Assembly: GCA_918807975.1 (NCBI GenBank)
Contig: OU964931.1
Span: 15,882,251-15,946,250 of the forward strand
Direction: 5' to 3'
From: Aplidium turbinatum
Taxonomy: Eukaryota > Chordata > Ascidiacea > Aplousobranchia > Polyclinidae
Length of the DNA stretch: 64,000 nucleotides
The position numbers and the translations under genes were made by a program. A model generated the notes under the pieces. That model ran no database searches. It had not been told where the DNA came from and was given only the letters and a program-made list of their open reading frames with translations. Shown here one piece after another: positions 45,766 to 60,000 of the stretch; the stretch's first letter is position 1, and each line of letters begins with the position of its first letter.

Positions 45766-48082
45766 GTAAGAGTCGTGTGTTGATTCGAAAAATTTCAAAT
45801 GGACGATGAGTTGAATATGAAGGTGTTTGTGTTTCTATTTAAATGGAGTCATACCGACGAATAGCTTCGATTTTCCGTTGCAAGAAGCTGCATTCTAAGC
45901 AGAACATCACCATTTTTTTTTGCTCTGCATCCTGTAGCTTGAAAAATATATAGTATCCAAATTAAAACAATGAAAACTATTAATACTACAAAAAGTGCTC
46001 AATGCCAAGCAAAAAGTCAAAGCAGAGCGAATTAAATCAAATATAGTTATTACTATCTGAAGCCTTTACAAATTGTTTCACCTAACGGATCATCAGAAGG
46101 TCTTATTCAAATAGAAAAGTATCTGTATAGTATATGTATAGTATCCAAATTAGTTGCTTTACTTTTGAACTAAATGATTTTTGGCTTTTAGAGGGTATGG
46201 GCTTACATAAAAAGACATGCAGTTACAAAATCAAGGAAACAAATAATGTTTTCTAAGTAGGTACTAAGGGTATGATGCACATAAGAAGTGCGCTAAAAAC
46301 ACTTGGTGTTGATTTGAAACGTTGACTTGGTGTGAATTTACAGTTACACCATTTTGCTAAATTAGCTGACAACTTGTGCGTTTTTGAAATGCTACACTTT
46401 TTACATGATGCTGTAATCTCAGCGACTTATCATGTTCTGTGGTTTTCTCTTCGTTATGATTGCCACAACAATTCAATTGAAATTACTTGACAGGGAATTT
46501 TCGCGACCGTAATATTTTATCCAGACAAGATAGAGGCTTATTTTCTAATTTTTCTCGAATGCTTACAGAGACTACTTGCAAAACAAAGCTTAACCCTATG
46601 AAAATTAACCGTGTCGCAGAGTGTCATAATGCTTTGCTGAGTGCCTGGAGCAGGGGAGGGGGGGGGGGCGATTAAAATCAAACCTTTTCTAAAATGTTTA
46701 AAAAAAATTAACGTGTGCGCTTTTACTTACATGGCTTTCTCATGTTTTGTTATATTTGAATTCTTCCATATTTTTGTGTCATATACACAAATGCATATGG
46801 TCGGATAGATCTGCTGGCCACAATTGCGTTACGCATATGATTTTAACGAATGTGCGCACTATAAACGACAAGCTGGCTACCTCCCTGACACTTTTGGTAA
46901 TCTAAGAGAAAAGATTGATTTCGTTGCATTCGAATCTTGTACTCAGGGTAAGGTATGCACATCCCTGGTTTAAACACTTTATTTGCAGTATTTTTCTTCA
47001 ATGCAATCAACTTTGCGGCTGCATGATGGTGTATTGTGTGTGCCACGTTCAATTCAGCATTTTAAATTGTGAATTTGTAACAACAATGCCACGTTCAAAC
47101 AAATGTTGCAAACTAACCTAAAATTTACGTTGAAATAAACGTGGTAAAATAACGTTGAAGTCAAGTAGAAAAGTAACGCTAAAACTACGTTTAAACAAAC
47201 CTTGCTAAATACGTCCGTTCCCCATTTCATTCAATCCTATATGCAAAATGACAAATAACCGTCAAACTAACGTCGTTGCGACGTGATTTTGTGACATTGG
47301 TATCACGTTGGCGCAATCGTGGGACAGTAACGTAGATGGCACGTTATTTGGAGTAAACATATACGTGAAATTGTAAAGTGATTTTTGCAATATTTGATAA
47401 ACATATTCTTTATTTCGAGATGAGTATCTTAATTTAAATTCCAATCTACACACCCTTTTGCATTGGGGAGCTGATTAAAATCGCTTTGAATTAATTTTTT
47501 GCAATTGCTTAAATTTTAGACTAGTTTATCAGGCAAGGATCGATCTATATTTGAGCTGGTATTGAATGAGATTGATGCCAAAAGGACAACTGGCAACACT
47601 TTTATTTAACGCACCATACTCTCGTCGGATACTTTTACGTCTAGTACCTTTAGAAATCTCTTGGTTGAATAAACATAATTATCTTCAAACATGGGCAAAA
47701 CAGTTCACCTCTGACTTGGTAGATATGAGTTCAACATTTTGTAGAGCTACACAAAACACCTTGTACGATTAAACTAAATTAGAATGTCATTATCACACAG
47801 CATTCAGCCAAGAATAGATGAATCTATTTTAATTTTCAGCAACAAAACTTTAATTTTCAGCTTGGATACACATTTCTACATGTCTGCTGTGTTGAAGCTT
47901 TTTGCATTGTAATGTAAAGCTCTGAGATCCACACACACCTATGAAATGAATACAAAGCAGCTTGAGAACGAATCCAAATCACAACGAACTAAACTACTAC
48001 AAGGTCTTTTGTTTGGAATCGATCGACTTTATCATTTCTGGCATTAACTTGCTGATGACATCATAAAAATTGTACATCAACG
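45766..48082. other. Region between the DNAH1 exons and the receptor gene
   Basis: No further dynein exon was recognised. Contents: a partial copy of the hairpin MITE (about 45970-46130), a G-run (about 46656-46670), and a zone rich in AACGTT/ACGTG words (about 47080-47350). Either the 3' gene ends here or this is the start of a very large DNAH1 intron. Confidence 0.5.
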
Positions 48083-51000
48083 TCACACCACGTGATCTAA
48101 GAATGCGAGATTGTGGTCCGTAAACCAGGTTTCCAGCGCAACGGCAAAAAGACCTGCATGAGCCACTACGATTAGAATGACGTAGACTCGAAAGCAGAGT
48201 ATATCAATTGCTCTTGCAACACTTTTCCATTCCTCCTGCTCCATGTCCTGTCGTTCTTGTGCTTCTTCTTTACGTTTTTGTTTCAATTCATCTTTTTTCT
48301 CTTTTTTTGTTTTTCTTTTCTGTTTATTCCTCTTTTCACTCTGCAAGGACAAAATAAAAAGTTGTCACTTTTGCAACATTCTATTTTGAACCTAAAGTTT
48401 CATTTATAGTTAAAACATTGTTTGCTCATTATAACTCACCAAACATGCTGACACATTACATCACCACATGTTATCAGGTTATGTCGCTTGCTATTTCTTT
48501 CTACAACGTAGCCTTTTTAGTCTAAAGAGATAAAGTGTTAGTGGTTCTTAACTTTGGCACGCCTCCCTTTAACAATGATTACAAGCTCTGCGTCCCCCCT
48601 CCCCCAGTTTCGAACAACTGTAACACCATGAAACTAATTTTGTTTTGTTGATCACAATGGTCAGTTGGTCACGTTACCTATGAGTGAAGTACTTAAAATG
48701 GATTCTAAGCAACCAGATTTTTAATGCAAGGTTTAACTCCAGAAATTGCCCAACGTTGCTTAAGTCTTCAATTTTCGGCCTGTCGTTGGTCTTGACAGCA
48801 ACTGCAGTAGCAAAAGAAGCAAAGCCATGTGGATCTAATCACCGTTAGTCTTTGAATACCTTGAGTTCAGGAAAGTGGGTAAATAAGAAGATAATCTCCA
48901 GTTCCAGTTCTTCAAAGGCTAACTTGGCTGTGTGGTTAAACTTCAAGGCAGAAAATTTCTCTTATGGTTCTTCAAAAAAAAATTTTTGATTGATTTCTAT
49001 GTTTTCATCTGCATCTGAAAATTATTTTATGCTGTTTGCTTTCAAGGCAATTAGATGAGCTGTTGCTTGATTAGTCCACTCAAACTTAAAGTTACCATCT
49101 GTGAGTGCAGCGTCCAACTTAGGCCACTGAAGCTCACTGAATTTCCTTGTTACCTCCCCATTTCCAGATGTATATATTATATATTCAATCGCCATCTCTG
49201 CTTGAAGCAGATTTGCGCATCAACATAGGTTATCTGTTTCCATGAGTCACGGTTTTTAGCTTGCTCGCCCAGTGTCGTCCAGACTCCAGATGTATAGTTT
49301 AAATAAAAAAATTCTACTTAGCATGTATTTTTTTGACAACCATCAATTACATTCGTGTAAAAGTTACACCGGATTAGACATTATTCAGGCTGCATCCCCT
49401 TACACATGTTGAAAAAACAACTGCAAGAACTCCTTTTTATAAAGCACTCTGCTTTTGCAAAGTTGACTATCTTGATAATTAAGATCAGGACACCCTTCAT
49501 TGCTTTACTGGGCGCAAAGTTTTAGATGCTAAGGCTCTTCGATAATTTGCGCAATAAGTTTTAAGATTTAAATTTTTACTCTTTTCGTTTTCACGTGTAA
49601 AGAAACCAGATTACAGAACAAGGGTAACAAATGCTCCGTCTGCATAAACCCCTATCTGTTATTTTCAGTTCTTCAAAAATGTAAATGGCAAAGAAAATAG
49701 TTCGACATTAAAAATACTGCAAAATGATTAAATATGGTTGAAAAGCTCGCTCCCCCTTGAAAAGTGATTGACGCCCCCAAAGAGGGCGTGCCCCCCGGTT
49801 AAGAACCACTGAGTTCAACGAAGTATCACAACTCTCAAACGATGGTGGTTGGGCACTTATCGACAGCACGCAGCTGTGTTGTCAACACATTTAAGAACAT
49901 GCTTACAAGTCGACACGGACTTGCTTCTTTGCGTTCCCGTCCATTGAATTAAAATTTTCAACCCCTGAATACGACAAATAAAAACCTTTGGAGCAAAGCC
50001 TTTTTTATAAGCCAATACCTTTTTTATGTAGTTTTTCAAATCGCTTATTGCTCCGATGACTTTATGGCGAAGAACGCCAATATTTTCACCGGTGTCACTA
50101 GATCTTGAATTTCTTTTGTAAATCGAAGTGTCTCCGCGTTTACTTTGATACTGGTTGCCGTTATTGAGTTGTGATATTGCTGATGTTGAGTGCTTTCTGT
50201 TGTTGGATCGCCTTGTTCCATTTTTATCGCTTTTCTTCATGTTACCAAAGTTTGCATGAGAAAGAAGACTCAGCCCAATTGGATCCAATGGTTGTTCTTT
50301 TAATGTTTCCGTAGATTCTTCCAGTTGATTGGATGCTGGAATTATCTCACTCGTTGTTATTCCTGGTATGCATGAAAAACTGCAAAAAATGGTGAAATAA
50401 GAAAATGAAAAACTTTAATTTTTTGATATGTTTCAGCGTCATACGCTTTTATTCATTTACTTGTCCTCTTGGTGAGAATGGTCCGATACTTGAGAAGATC
50501 TATGAATTGAACTTATACAAAGTACTGTACACGTTACAGTTGTGATTAAAAGATTACATGTTGTTGGATGCATTGACAATTGACATGTTTATGCAATCAC
50601 ATGCAAATGCAAACGTATCTTTTCCAGAGATATCTCTTCTTCGATAATGTTCTTATTTTAGTACGCTCACTTACATTATGTGATATCCAGTACGCTTACT
50701 TACATTCTGTGATAATTTGACGGATTTAACGAAAAGTATCTAATTCTGAGACAGCCAAGTGAAGCAAAGAAAGCAGTTGACACAGATAGCATTGGAAGTG
50801 AAAACTTTTTATAACACCTTATAAGTTGTTTGGAAAAAACTTTTCCTTTCGAAATAATCATAAATCTTACCTTCTGCTCCTTTTCTGTCTTGAAGTTGGA
50901 ACTTTTAATTGATTAGTTGTAGCTGTTGTGGACAACACTTCGAAGTGATTGGGGGGCGATTTCTTCTTTGCGAAAGTCTCATTTTCTATTTTTAAATCAC

Positions 51001-54000
51001 TGGATTCCATTGTCTCGCGCTGGCCGTAAAATGATGACACGCTGTCGTCGTCCTCTGACGAAAACTCTTCATCCAACATGCTCTTCGCATCTTTTTTCGA
51101 CTTTTCATCATCTGTGACGTCATACAGCCATCTTGCGTTGTATTCATTTAGGCTCCAGTAACTGTTGCAGAACTGGAGAAATCGTCGCAGACGTTTTGGA
51201 ACGATTGACGTTTCCAGCTTTTGAGGTTTTTGGAGCATTTCGTCAAAGCTTTCCTCCTCGTCTTTGCCGGAAGGCATGCAACAGCACGCGTACTTTCTGG
51301 GTATAAAATCTTGATTAGTTGCTTAAGCTAGTGTTTTTCAACCAATCAACTATCTGTGATGGTGTGATTTAATTTTGAGCTAAAATTTTGAGTAATTTAT
51401 CAAAGTCTATGTGGTTTATCTATTTGACTTCACATATGACAAAGGATGGGATTTCCATGAACAGATTTTGAATACCGCATCAAGACCTGGTCCATATGAT
51501 ACGTGCTTAGTGGAAGACGACTTTTACTCTTGTATTGCGCCAGTCATCAGAAAAGACTCTGGGTTTGAAGATTATATTATGTTGACATTCAACGACAAGC
51601 GTTTATATTTAAATCAGGAAAGCAGTTTGAGACGTAATTCTACGGCCTGTTACTTGTTCCAGTTGAAGTATAAAACAGTTACATCTACGACAGCAAGCTC
51701 CAAAAGTTTAAAAATGAATCTGATTTTAGGAGCAAAATGGTTGGAACGCCTGGTTAATCTAATCAAAAAATAAAGAGCCCAAAATGTAGAAACCAAACTC
51801 ATGTTCAGCAAACATTAACTGAACATGAGTTGATAAACTGAAACATAAACTGAACATGAGTTTGGTATCTACATTTTGGGCTCTTTATTTTTTGATTAGA
51901 TGAATCTGATCTGTTTGTACAACCTACTAAGGATTAAACATGTTTTCGTCTTTTATTGGCTCAAGTCGACAGCTATGGCAAAGATTACACTTCAAAGATT
52001 TAGCATAACTCACAAAACTATGCTACCTTAGAAAAACTTGAAAAGATAATTCATACTTACATCTGTTTAGCTTTTAATCTCATTTGATTTTTCCTTTTAA
52101 GTTTACTTTCTAATTCCGGATTACGGTTAATGACGGGCTTGAAATGCAAGTGTAGCACAACAACTGTCATTGCCAGATTAATACCAAGCAAGCCCATACA
52201 CAGAACAAAGTACACGCCTAGATAAGGCCCAGTTGATGCTGGAAACATTTCTCCAACAGCCAAAAGGAAAACCTGTGTACAAACAAAGAGATTTGTTCAT
52301 ATTTACTTCAATTTGTATTTATTCACAGCAGTGCAGTAGCTCTAAAAATTCATTTTACTCCCTTTCTTTAACGACATTTTTTTTACACGTTATGATAATT
52401 ACTATTTTTAAAATTAACCTTAAAGCGGCCTATTTTTCTAAAACGGGATCTTCGGAGAGTCCTAAAAATTTGTAAAAGAAAATTTTTGGCATTTTTCTTT
52501 TATATAATAGGCTACATTATCCAAACGTTCATTTTCTCTGAATTCCGTAATCACAATCATATTATAATCAGTATCAGATGAAAGAGATTACTGGCTACAA
52601 ATTACTGGGATCATTGCACAGCAGTGTTGCATATCGAAAATAATAAGATTCCTTAAGCCAGTGTTGATTCTCTTGACTTACGCTTTAAAAGTGTTAAAAA
52701 TATCAGTAGTTTTTATATGAAAGATTTGGCTTCTTATTGAAAAAGCATTGCCCTAAGCGTTATTGATTTTCTGTGGGATGGACGCCTTCAACGTGTAATT
52801 TTTCATTTTATTGATTGTTACGCTAAAGTTACCTAGATTTAAGTTATTTTTAAACGGCACTGACGATATTTCAAGCTTGAAAAAGTAGGCTACAAAATCT
52901 TAAACCGATAGAGCGCATGTTTAACAAACCGAAATAACACTAGTCAGCAGCAAATTTTGTTCAGAGATGACTTTACAGTAAGTGTTTTTGAAGATATTTC
53001 AACGCTAATTTAAGAAATGGCTTTATTTTTTTTAGCACATCAGGTCGATATTTGAATCGTTTGTTCTAAAGATTTGATGTAATGTATAAAGCTTAAGTAA
53101 TGCGGATTTCACCATTGTATACGAAAGTATTGTAGGCTTAAGCTATGAAATTGGGAATTTGTAGGGTGTTTGAAAAAAAAAACAATGTTAAGTGATGTTT
53201 GACTTAATTTATAAATATTACTAAATACATAAAATAACAGTGCAAATATGAAAATTTTATGTGTTGGAGAAAAATGGGTGCAATTTTGCAATGAGCGCAA
53301 AATTTCATTTAAAAAAGTTTTCTTGTATCTTTGATTGAAAAAATTACTAAAAATTTGTTGACAAGTGTAATTTTAAAAATATCATTAGGATTACAAAACT
53401 ATTTACCATAAACGTTAGGAGGATTGTGATCTGAAGTCCAATTCTTTCTCCTGAATCCGGAGGCAAATAAAAACCGAGAAGAGCAACAGTTGTGAGCAGA
53501 ATACTAGGGAAGAGCATACTCTGCATGTACAGGGATGAATTTCTTCTCACCACAATTGTAAATTGTACCTTTAACATAAAAAAAGAGCAATTAAACGTAA
53601 TTATTCGGCAATTGAATAACAGCTATACCTAGAAACTACTTCACTAAAAGTTTTATTATTTTGTTGTGTAGAAATGTTAAAAAACTGTTTTCGTTTTTTC
53701 TTTTTCATAGTTTTTTGTTTTGTGAATTATTTTCAAGTTTTCTAGATTTCTCCACCGACAAAGATTTACAATAATCAATATAAAGAACTATAATAGTAAA
53801 AACTAAACCAAAACTATCAAAAGTATGGTTGCTGGTTTGATTGTTAGAAATTAGCTTGTTTCAACTTAGTTTTATGAATCTCATATTGCGAGTGAATGTT
53901 TTTAAGCTGATTATGGATCCCGCAGTTGAGTTATCGGATACATGTCAACTTATATAAACGTCTTGTCTATTTGAGAACTGTAAAGCTGTTAAAATTTAAT

Positions 54001-57000
54001 TTCAGCATTTGAATTTTAAAAAAAATTGCAAAAAAACATTTCACCGTTTTTTTAATGTATTTTTTGTTTGAAAAACACGTTTCTTAAACTCACGTTTTCT
54101 TGTAAAAAAATAATAAAAGTTAAAAAAAAAAACGATTGTAAAAAGCGACTCACATCACTGTGTTTGTGGCTTCTAGAACAGTCTCCGTTTGAACAACCGC
54201 ATTTTGTGACGTAATATTTGGGCCATGAATCTTAGGTAGCCGAACTATAACGCGTCTCCCGTCGCCCGTTACATGAGATTCAAATTTTTTTATCAATATT
54301 TTTGCTGAAGGTTGTCTGTGGAGTGCGGTTACTATTCGACTACACTCTTGCAAGCTACGGTAGATATTGAATTTAAGAAGTTTATATAAATTTACAACAA
54401 CGTTTTTACAAATTTATTGACGTTTTAAAGCTAAAAATATCACTTTCTATCGAAAATAACAATTAAAGATGTTGCTTTTTGTGACTACCATTGTTTTTTA
54501 TGTAAGTCAACGACTGAGGTTGTTTCTTTAAAAGCTTCCTATAACAAAATGTGACTCACAAACTGTGGCATAACAACTTCCAATTTTTTTTAAATATCAA
54601 TGTAAACTTATCCGAACTCGAATGCCTCATGAGTCTTGTTGATTGTAAATATCGAATATCATCAATAGAAATAAACTTTTTATGTTTTTTTTTTACGATA
54701 AGAACAAGAGTATTACAGAAAATAGTGATTTTTCTAATGTTTTTCAAGAAATTTTGAAATTTGTTTTTCAATAGATAAAAAAAACTCTTGTATTGCCTTG
54801 TCTAAATGTGGTGACGTTTTTTTCAATAGATATTACAGATGTCCGGTTTGAAAATTGAGTTTTATGTTTCTACCAATAAACCAACATTTCAACACGGAAA
54901 TTCAATGAAAGATATGCTCAATTTCCAAGAATTAATGCAAATGTGACATAAACATATACTATGTCAATCATTGCCAATAGTTCAAGCCTTTTTATCGGTA
55001 CTTGTCCTTATTTTTTGTATTTCTTATTTGTGTAGTTCCATCCAGGTAATTCCATGATAGTTGGCATACTTTATGTATTGTGATGTCATAAGCCTTCAGA
55101 AATCGTCTCCGGACGCCTCTGACTGTTGTTTAAAAACTTGGTATCTTGACCTTTGTGGTTTTCTGGCACAATTCTTGGATTAAACTAATTTGCAAAACAT
55201 ATTTTTGTTTGAACGTTCTTGCTTGTGAGAATCTAGGATGGCTTGTTTTATAGCCTCGAGCGAGCAAAAGCTTATGTTTGAAAACAGATCGGATGCTACT
55301 AAATAGCTTTGTAGCACATGTTTGTGGGCAAGCATTACATACTATTGAAAAGATAAAGCATTACATTCTATTGGTATTGTTGAAAAGATTATCTACGGTA
55401 ATCACGCTATCTCGCCATCTATCCTAGAACGACAAATATATTTTTTAATATTTATTTATGAGATTCACGTTTAGAGATGTCTAATTTCTCATTATATGAC
55501 TCAGTGGTAAGATGACTGAATCAAGGGTTTCGTGAAAGTGACACTGCATTTTTGCTAAGGTGCTAGTACAGCACTTGTTCATCGCTTTATAAAGGGTACA
55601 TCTTTATTTAGAAAACCGGTACTTTCTTCAACCAAGTCAAATTTCTCGTATTTTTATGTCTATGTTGGACAAACACTTCTGCTATACAAGAAAAAATAAA
55701 AATAACAGCAGCCTAAGTTGTACACGCAGCTGTTCGAACGCAGAAGCTAAGAGGATGTAATATTCCAATCATCATCAAATCAGTTGTCAACAAAAACCTA
55801 AAATCACACCTACTCACGAGATACAAACAAAGTTGTTGACAAAAACTATCAGAAAACATGTTAAGCTAAAAAAACTGTAGATGTGTGAATTAAATATGCT
55901 TTGTAGCAGACACGCGATCTAGTAAAAATCCACAAAGCCTCACAGAATATAAAGCCACAAAAAATAATAACTAATTTATGATGCGCAAAGACACGGTACA
56001 TCTCTGCACACTCTCATGACAATAGCTATACTCGTGAAAACGTTTTGTATACTCGGAAGTATGCAATACACAAGGACCACAAGCTATCTTCTATCATGTA
56101 CAATTCATCCCGATAAAAGATATGATGTTGGAATGATGTAGATATGGTACCACAAAATATTGACATACAGACATGTCCGGTTAGCACTGGGATAAGTTTC
56201 GACCACCCTATCAAGTGGTTGCCGTTTCATTGTAACTTATCTTAACTATTGCTGTATTGGTGTGATAGCAAAATTTTTTGTAGTTTTGAATAGAATGTTA
56301 TTTCGAGAAGAAATGTGCGGTATACTTGAGTAGAATGTAACACATTTAACATGGCACGCTGCTCCGTTTTGTACACGCACGCATACGAGGTGTTCCACGC
56401 TCAGATATGCTGAATTCTGATGGTAAAGTGGACAACTGGACATAGGTGAAAAGCTATTTATTAGTCTAACTGGTAGGCTACGCATTTTCAATGTTGAAAA
56501 GCATGAATTACCTCTGAAAACATGCTTCTTTTTACGCTGTTATTTCCCAAAGTAGTAAAAGTTATGAGATCTTCTGCTGACATTGGATATACCATCTTGT
56601 GAATTTGTTTGTGGGCTTGCTGTATTTTCTCCAATCGACTATCTTCTGAATGCGGTGACAAGCTGGACATGGCATGAAAATTAAATTCTATTATCAATAC
56701 CTCTGTAGCACATGAAAAAATATCAGGGAGACATGAAAAAATATCATTCAAAAATAAAAAAAATAAGTTTTTCAGTAGGCCGCACAATCTATGTATTTTT
56801 TGTAGCCAACTTTGCAAAAAGTGCAGAATGAACTTACCACTGCTGATATCATATTGTTTAAAATCATAAACAAGTTACTAAAATGTTAACAATAGCTCAT
56901 TCGCACCTGTCGCTTGACTTGTTTGTGTTAAATAACTCGGATTCTTCAAGCATCTCCATCTCTTTTGTGTGGTTTACTGCTGTTGTGCTCAGCAACTGCC

Positions 57001-60000
57001 CATAGTCTCGTGCCTGCAGTGAAATAATTTCAATTGAAGTCACAAGGGAATATTGTGAACAATGAATGTAGTTTTTTGTTTAAAGTATTTTTAAGTTATT
57101 GTGTTACTGTATGTAAGAATTGTTTTGTTTTTTGCTACTAAAGAGCACATACAATGATACAAAAGCACAAAATAATGGCATGTAGACCACAAAGATACAT
57201 AGGCTACTGCAGATATCACTTAGAATACATTGACAATGGGAAGTTGTGAGGTGATCTTTTAGGTCTTTAAAATAAGCAGCTATTCTCAGTCATGAAAGTA
57301 ATCAGTGTGGAAAAAGATTAAAAAAAACAACGTTAAAAAAATGCATGGCGAGTTTCAGATATAATTTGTGATGGTCGAATTTTGTGTAATAAATATGTTT
57401 TTATTTATTCTTTGAAGAGATGAAATAGAAGATTTTTAAAATTCAGGCTGTGTTTTGTTCCATATTCCTGCACCGGCATACTTTGTTCAACGTTGTAATT
57501 CGGTACCTCCGTATCATGAAAGTACACTACAAAGCGCAAAATGTTCTTTGAATGGGAGCTTAGTGATGAGTAGACATTTTGCCGCTTTTTTATATTGAAA
57601 TTATTCAAGATTAAAGTCTTTGGCTGCTCTATTGATTTCCCATGCAATGCTCCGCATTAGTTATTTTTGCACTCCACACTTTTTTTAATTTTTGTCGTTT
57701 TTATGCGATGTCTAACAACAGAGCTGAACTAATCATAAACAAGTTACCAAAATGTTAACAATCTAGTCAGACTCTAAAACCCCATAATTACTAAAAAAAA
57801 GAGACAAAAATAGTTTTTTCGCCGATTAGTGCAAACGATGGCAAGTCTAGCTGTCACTCTTTAAACTCCAAACGCAATTTGGTTATTGGATTATTGTCGG
57901 TAACGTAGCCCAGTAGTGCAAACCCCCCTGGTGCGACGCCATGAATGACGTCGGCTCGATACTTTTATAGAGCACGCGGCTGTGTCTTTGAGCAACTTAA
58001 TGGCGTGTTTGAAGGTGATCACAATGATTGGCTTTCTTGCATTTCCGTCTATTTGGTCTAAATCTTCAATCACCGGGCATTTGTCTGGATATGACAAAGC
58101 AAAAATTGGTTTATTGACCTTGTGTTTTCATACTTACAAATTTATGCACAGCCATACCAACCAGCCTCCATTCACCAGAATTGATGAAATAAGTTTTCGT
58201 GTCTTCAAACAACTTCTTGGAGCTTCTGTCGCTTGATAAATCAATTTTCAATACTGGTTCTGACCACGAGACAAATGTGATGTAGCAAACCTAGAAAAGC
58301 CATTAAAAATACATGGATCGCAAGGTATTGTTGCTTACTGTATGCAATTACGTTTGATTTTATCGACTCTAGAAAGGTCAGTTTTACAACAATTGTGAGA
58401 CCGATGAGTTTGACAAATCCAGTGAATATGACCCGTATAAACAATTATATCAATTGATGCAAGGGACAGGGTGAAATGGAGAAAAGGGATTAAAACAATT
58501 GCTGCGCGGAAACAATCGGCCACCCCCACTAGTGGGGAACAAACCGACGATGGATTATGATGATGATGATGATCACAGTCTGATGATAATTAACACATCT
58601 TGAAACATATCTATTGTGTTCTTAGACTTAAAACAAACAAAACAACTTCATATGTATTTTGTAATCAACTATCGAGTTTTGCATTGCAACAATGAAGCTT
58701 TTTTTAGTCCTATAAAAGCAATTTAAGAGGGACTACAGTCTTTCGTTCTCACAGGCACTTGCTCTCCAGTATTTACCAGACAAATTAACAAAGCTTTACT
58801 CTGGAAGTTTTAATAAATACTAGCAGCTCTCAGTTTGGTATCAATAAGCTTCAGAACTTGATTAACTACGCATGAATGGCATCGATATCTCTATTAGATT
58901 CATTGGAACACAAAAATCACAAAATAGAGTTGAGTCGAAAAGCCTTTTTGTTCTACTGAATCAGATGAAATTAAACATCACCCGATTTATGTTTAAGAAA
59001 ACTGTGTTTGGCTGGAAGATGGCAATTTGTTTGGAATGAAAAACGGCAGCCAGTGCAGTAATATGCACTATGCAGTACTGCAGTAAATACAATGCAACTC
59101 ACCTGAACGTCAAACGGGAAGAAAGCTGTGTCAATACTGCATGTAGTTTCAAACGCGGTTGGCTCGTGATATTGTACTCGGCCATCGGAAAAGACCTTAA
59201 TTTTTTGCAGCCTCGGAGAATAATCTCTTATCCCAATTTCTTCGTTAACCACAATGTCAGGCCTCCATATTAAATTATGTGCAAGTTCAACTGCATAAAA
59301 TGATCACCATTATAGTTTGAAGCTTTCTTTCACCAATTAAAGTATCAAAGTTATAAAACGTTAAAATTAAAACCGGTTGTCTGTTTACGTATACATCTTA
59401 AGATGAGCAAAAGTATGTTGTCATCAGAAGAGCATCCAATGGGTTTTGTATTAAACTTGGGACATATTAATAGATGATAAGGTCACCTAAAACTCTAAAT
59501 AAACTCTTGATTTCAAATAAATCTCGCAGAAATGAGAAATTAAATTATTTATTACCGTTGCTCATTAATTGCACTGAATGGGTTATGTACAAAACCAATG
59601 TTTGGATGATTTTTGTGTGTTGTGTGAGTGACTTTGAATGCATTCTGTCACTCAAGTCTCACATCACTACCCACTGTCGCACACAGTAACTGTGTTCCAG
59701 AAGTTTTTCTCTTTCCAAATGTAATCGTTGCTTCAATCAACGCGAAAGCAAAAAATACTTCGTGGATACTTTCTTAATGTGTATCTTATTGCGATGTAGG
59801 TTGTTGATGGTAGGTTGATGTAGATTGTAGGTTGTAGGTTGACGTTCCTATATACTGGATATTGCTTTTAAACTTCCAGTCGTGAAAGATTTTAAGCAAT
59901 ACTATTCCTAAAATAGCTAATTTCATTTCACCATGCAAAAGTTAAAGTATTGATTCATACTTTCTTCAATTCCATTAAATTCATTTGGATCCCAAGTTAA

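Noticed and set aside
55690-55750. Loop C of the receptor (YNLGCC on the minus strand)
   Set aside because: The surrounding frame has no ligand-binding-domain features and no credible splice sites; two adjacent cysteines alone are not enough.
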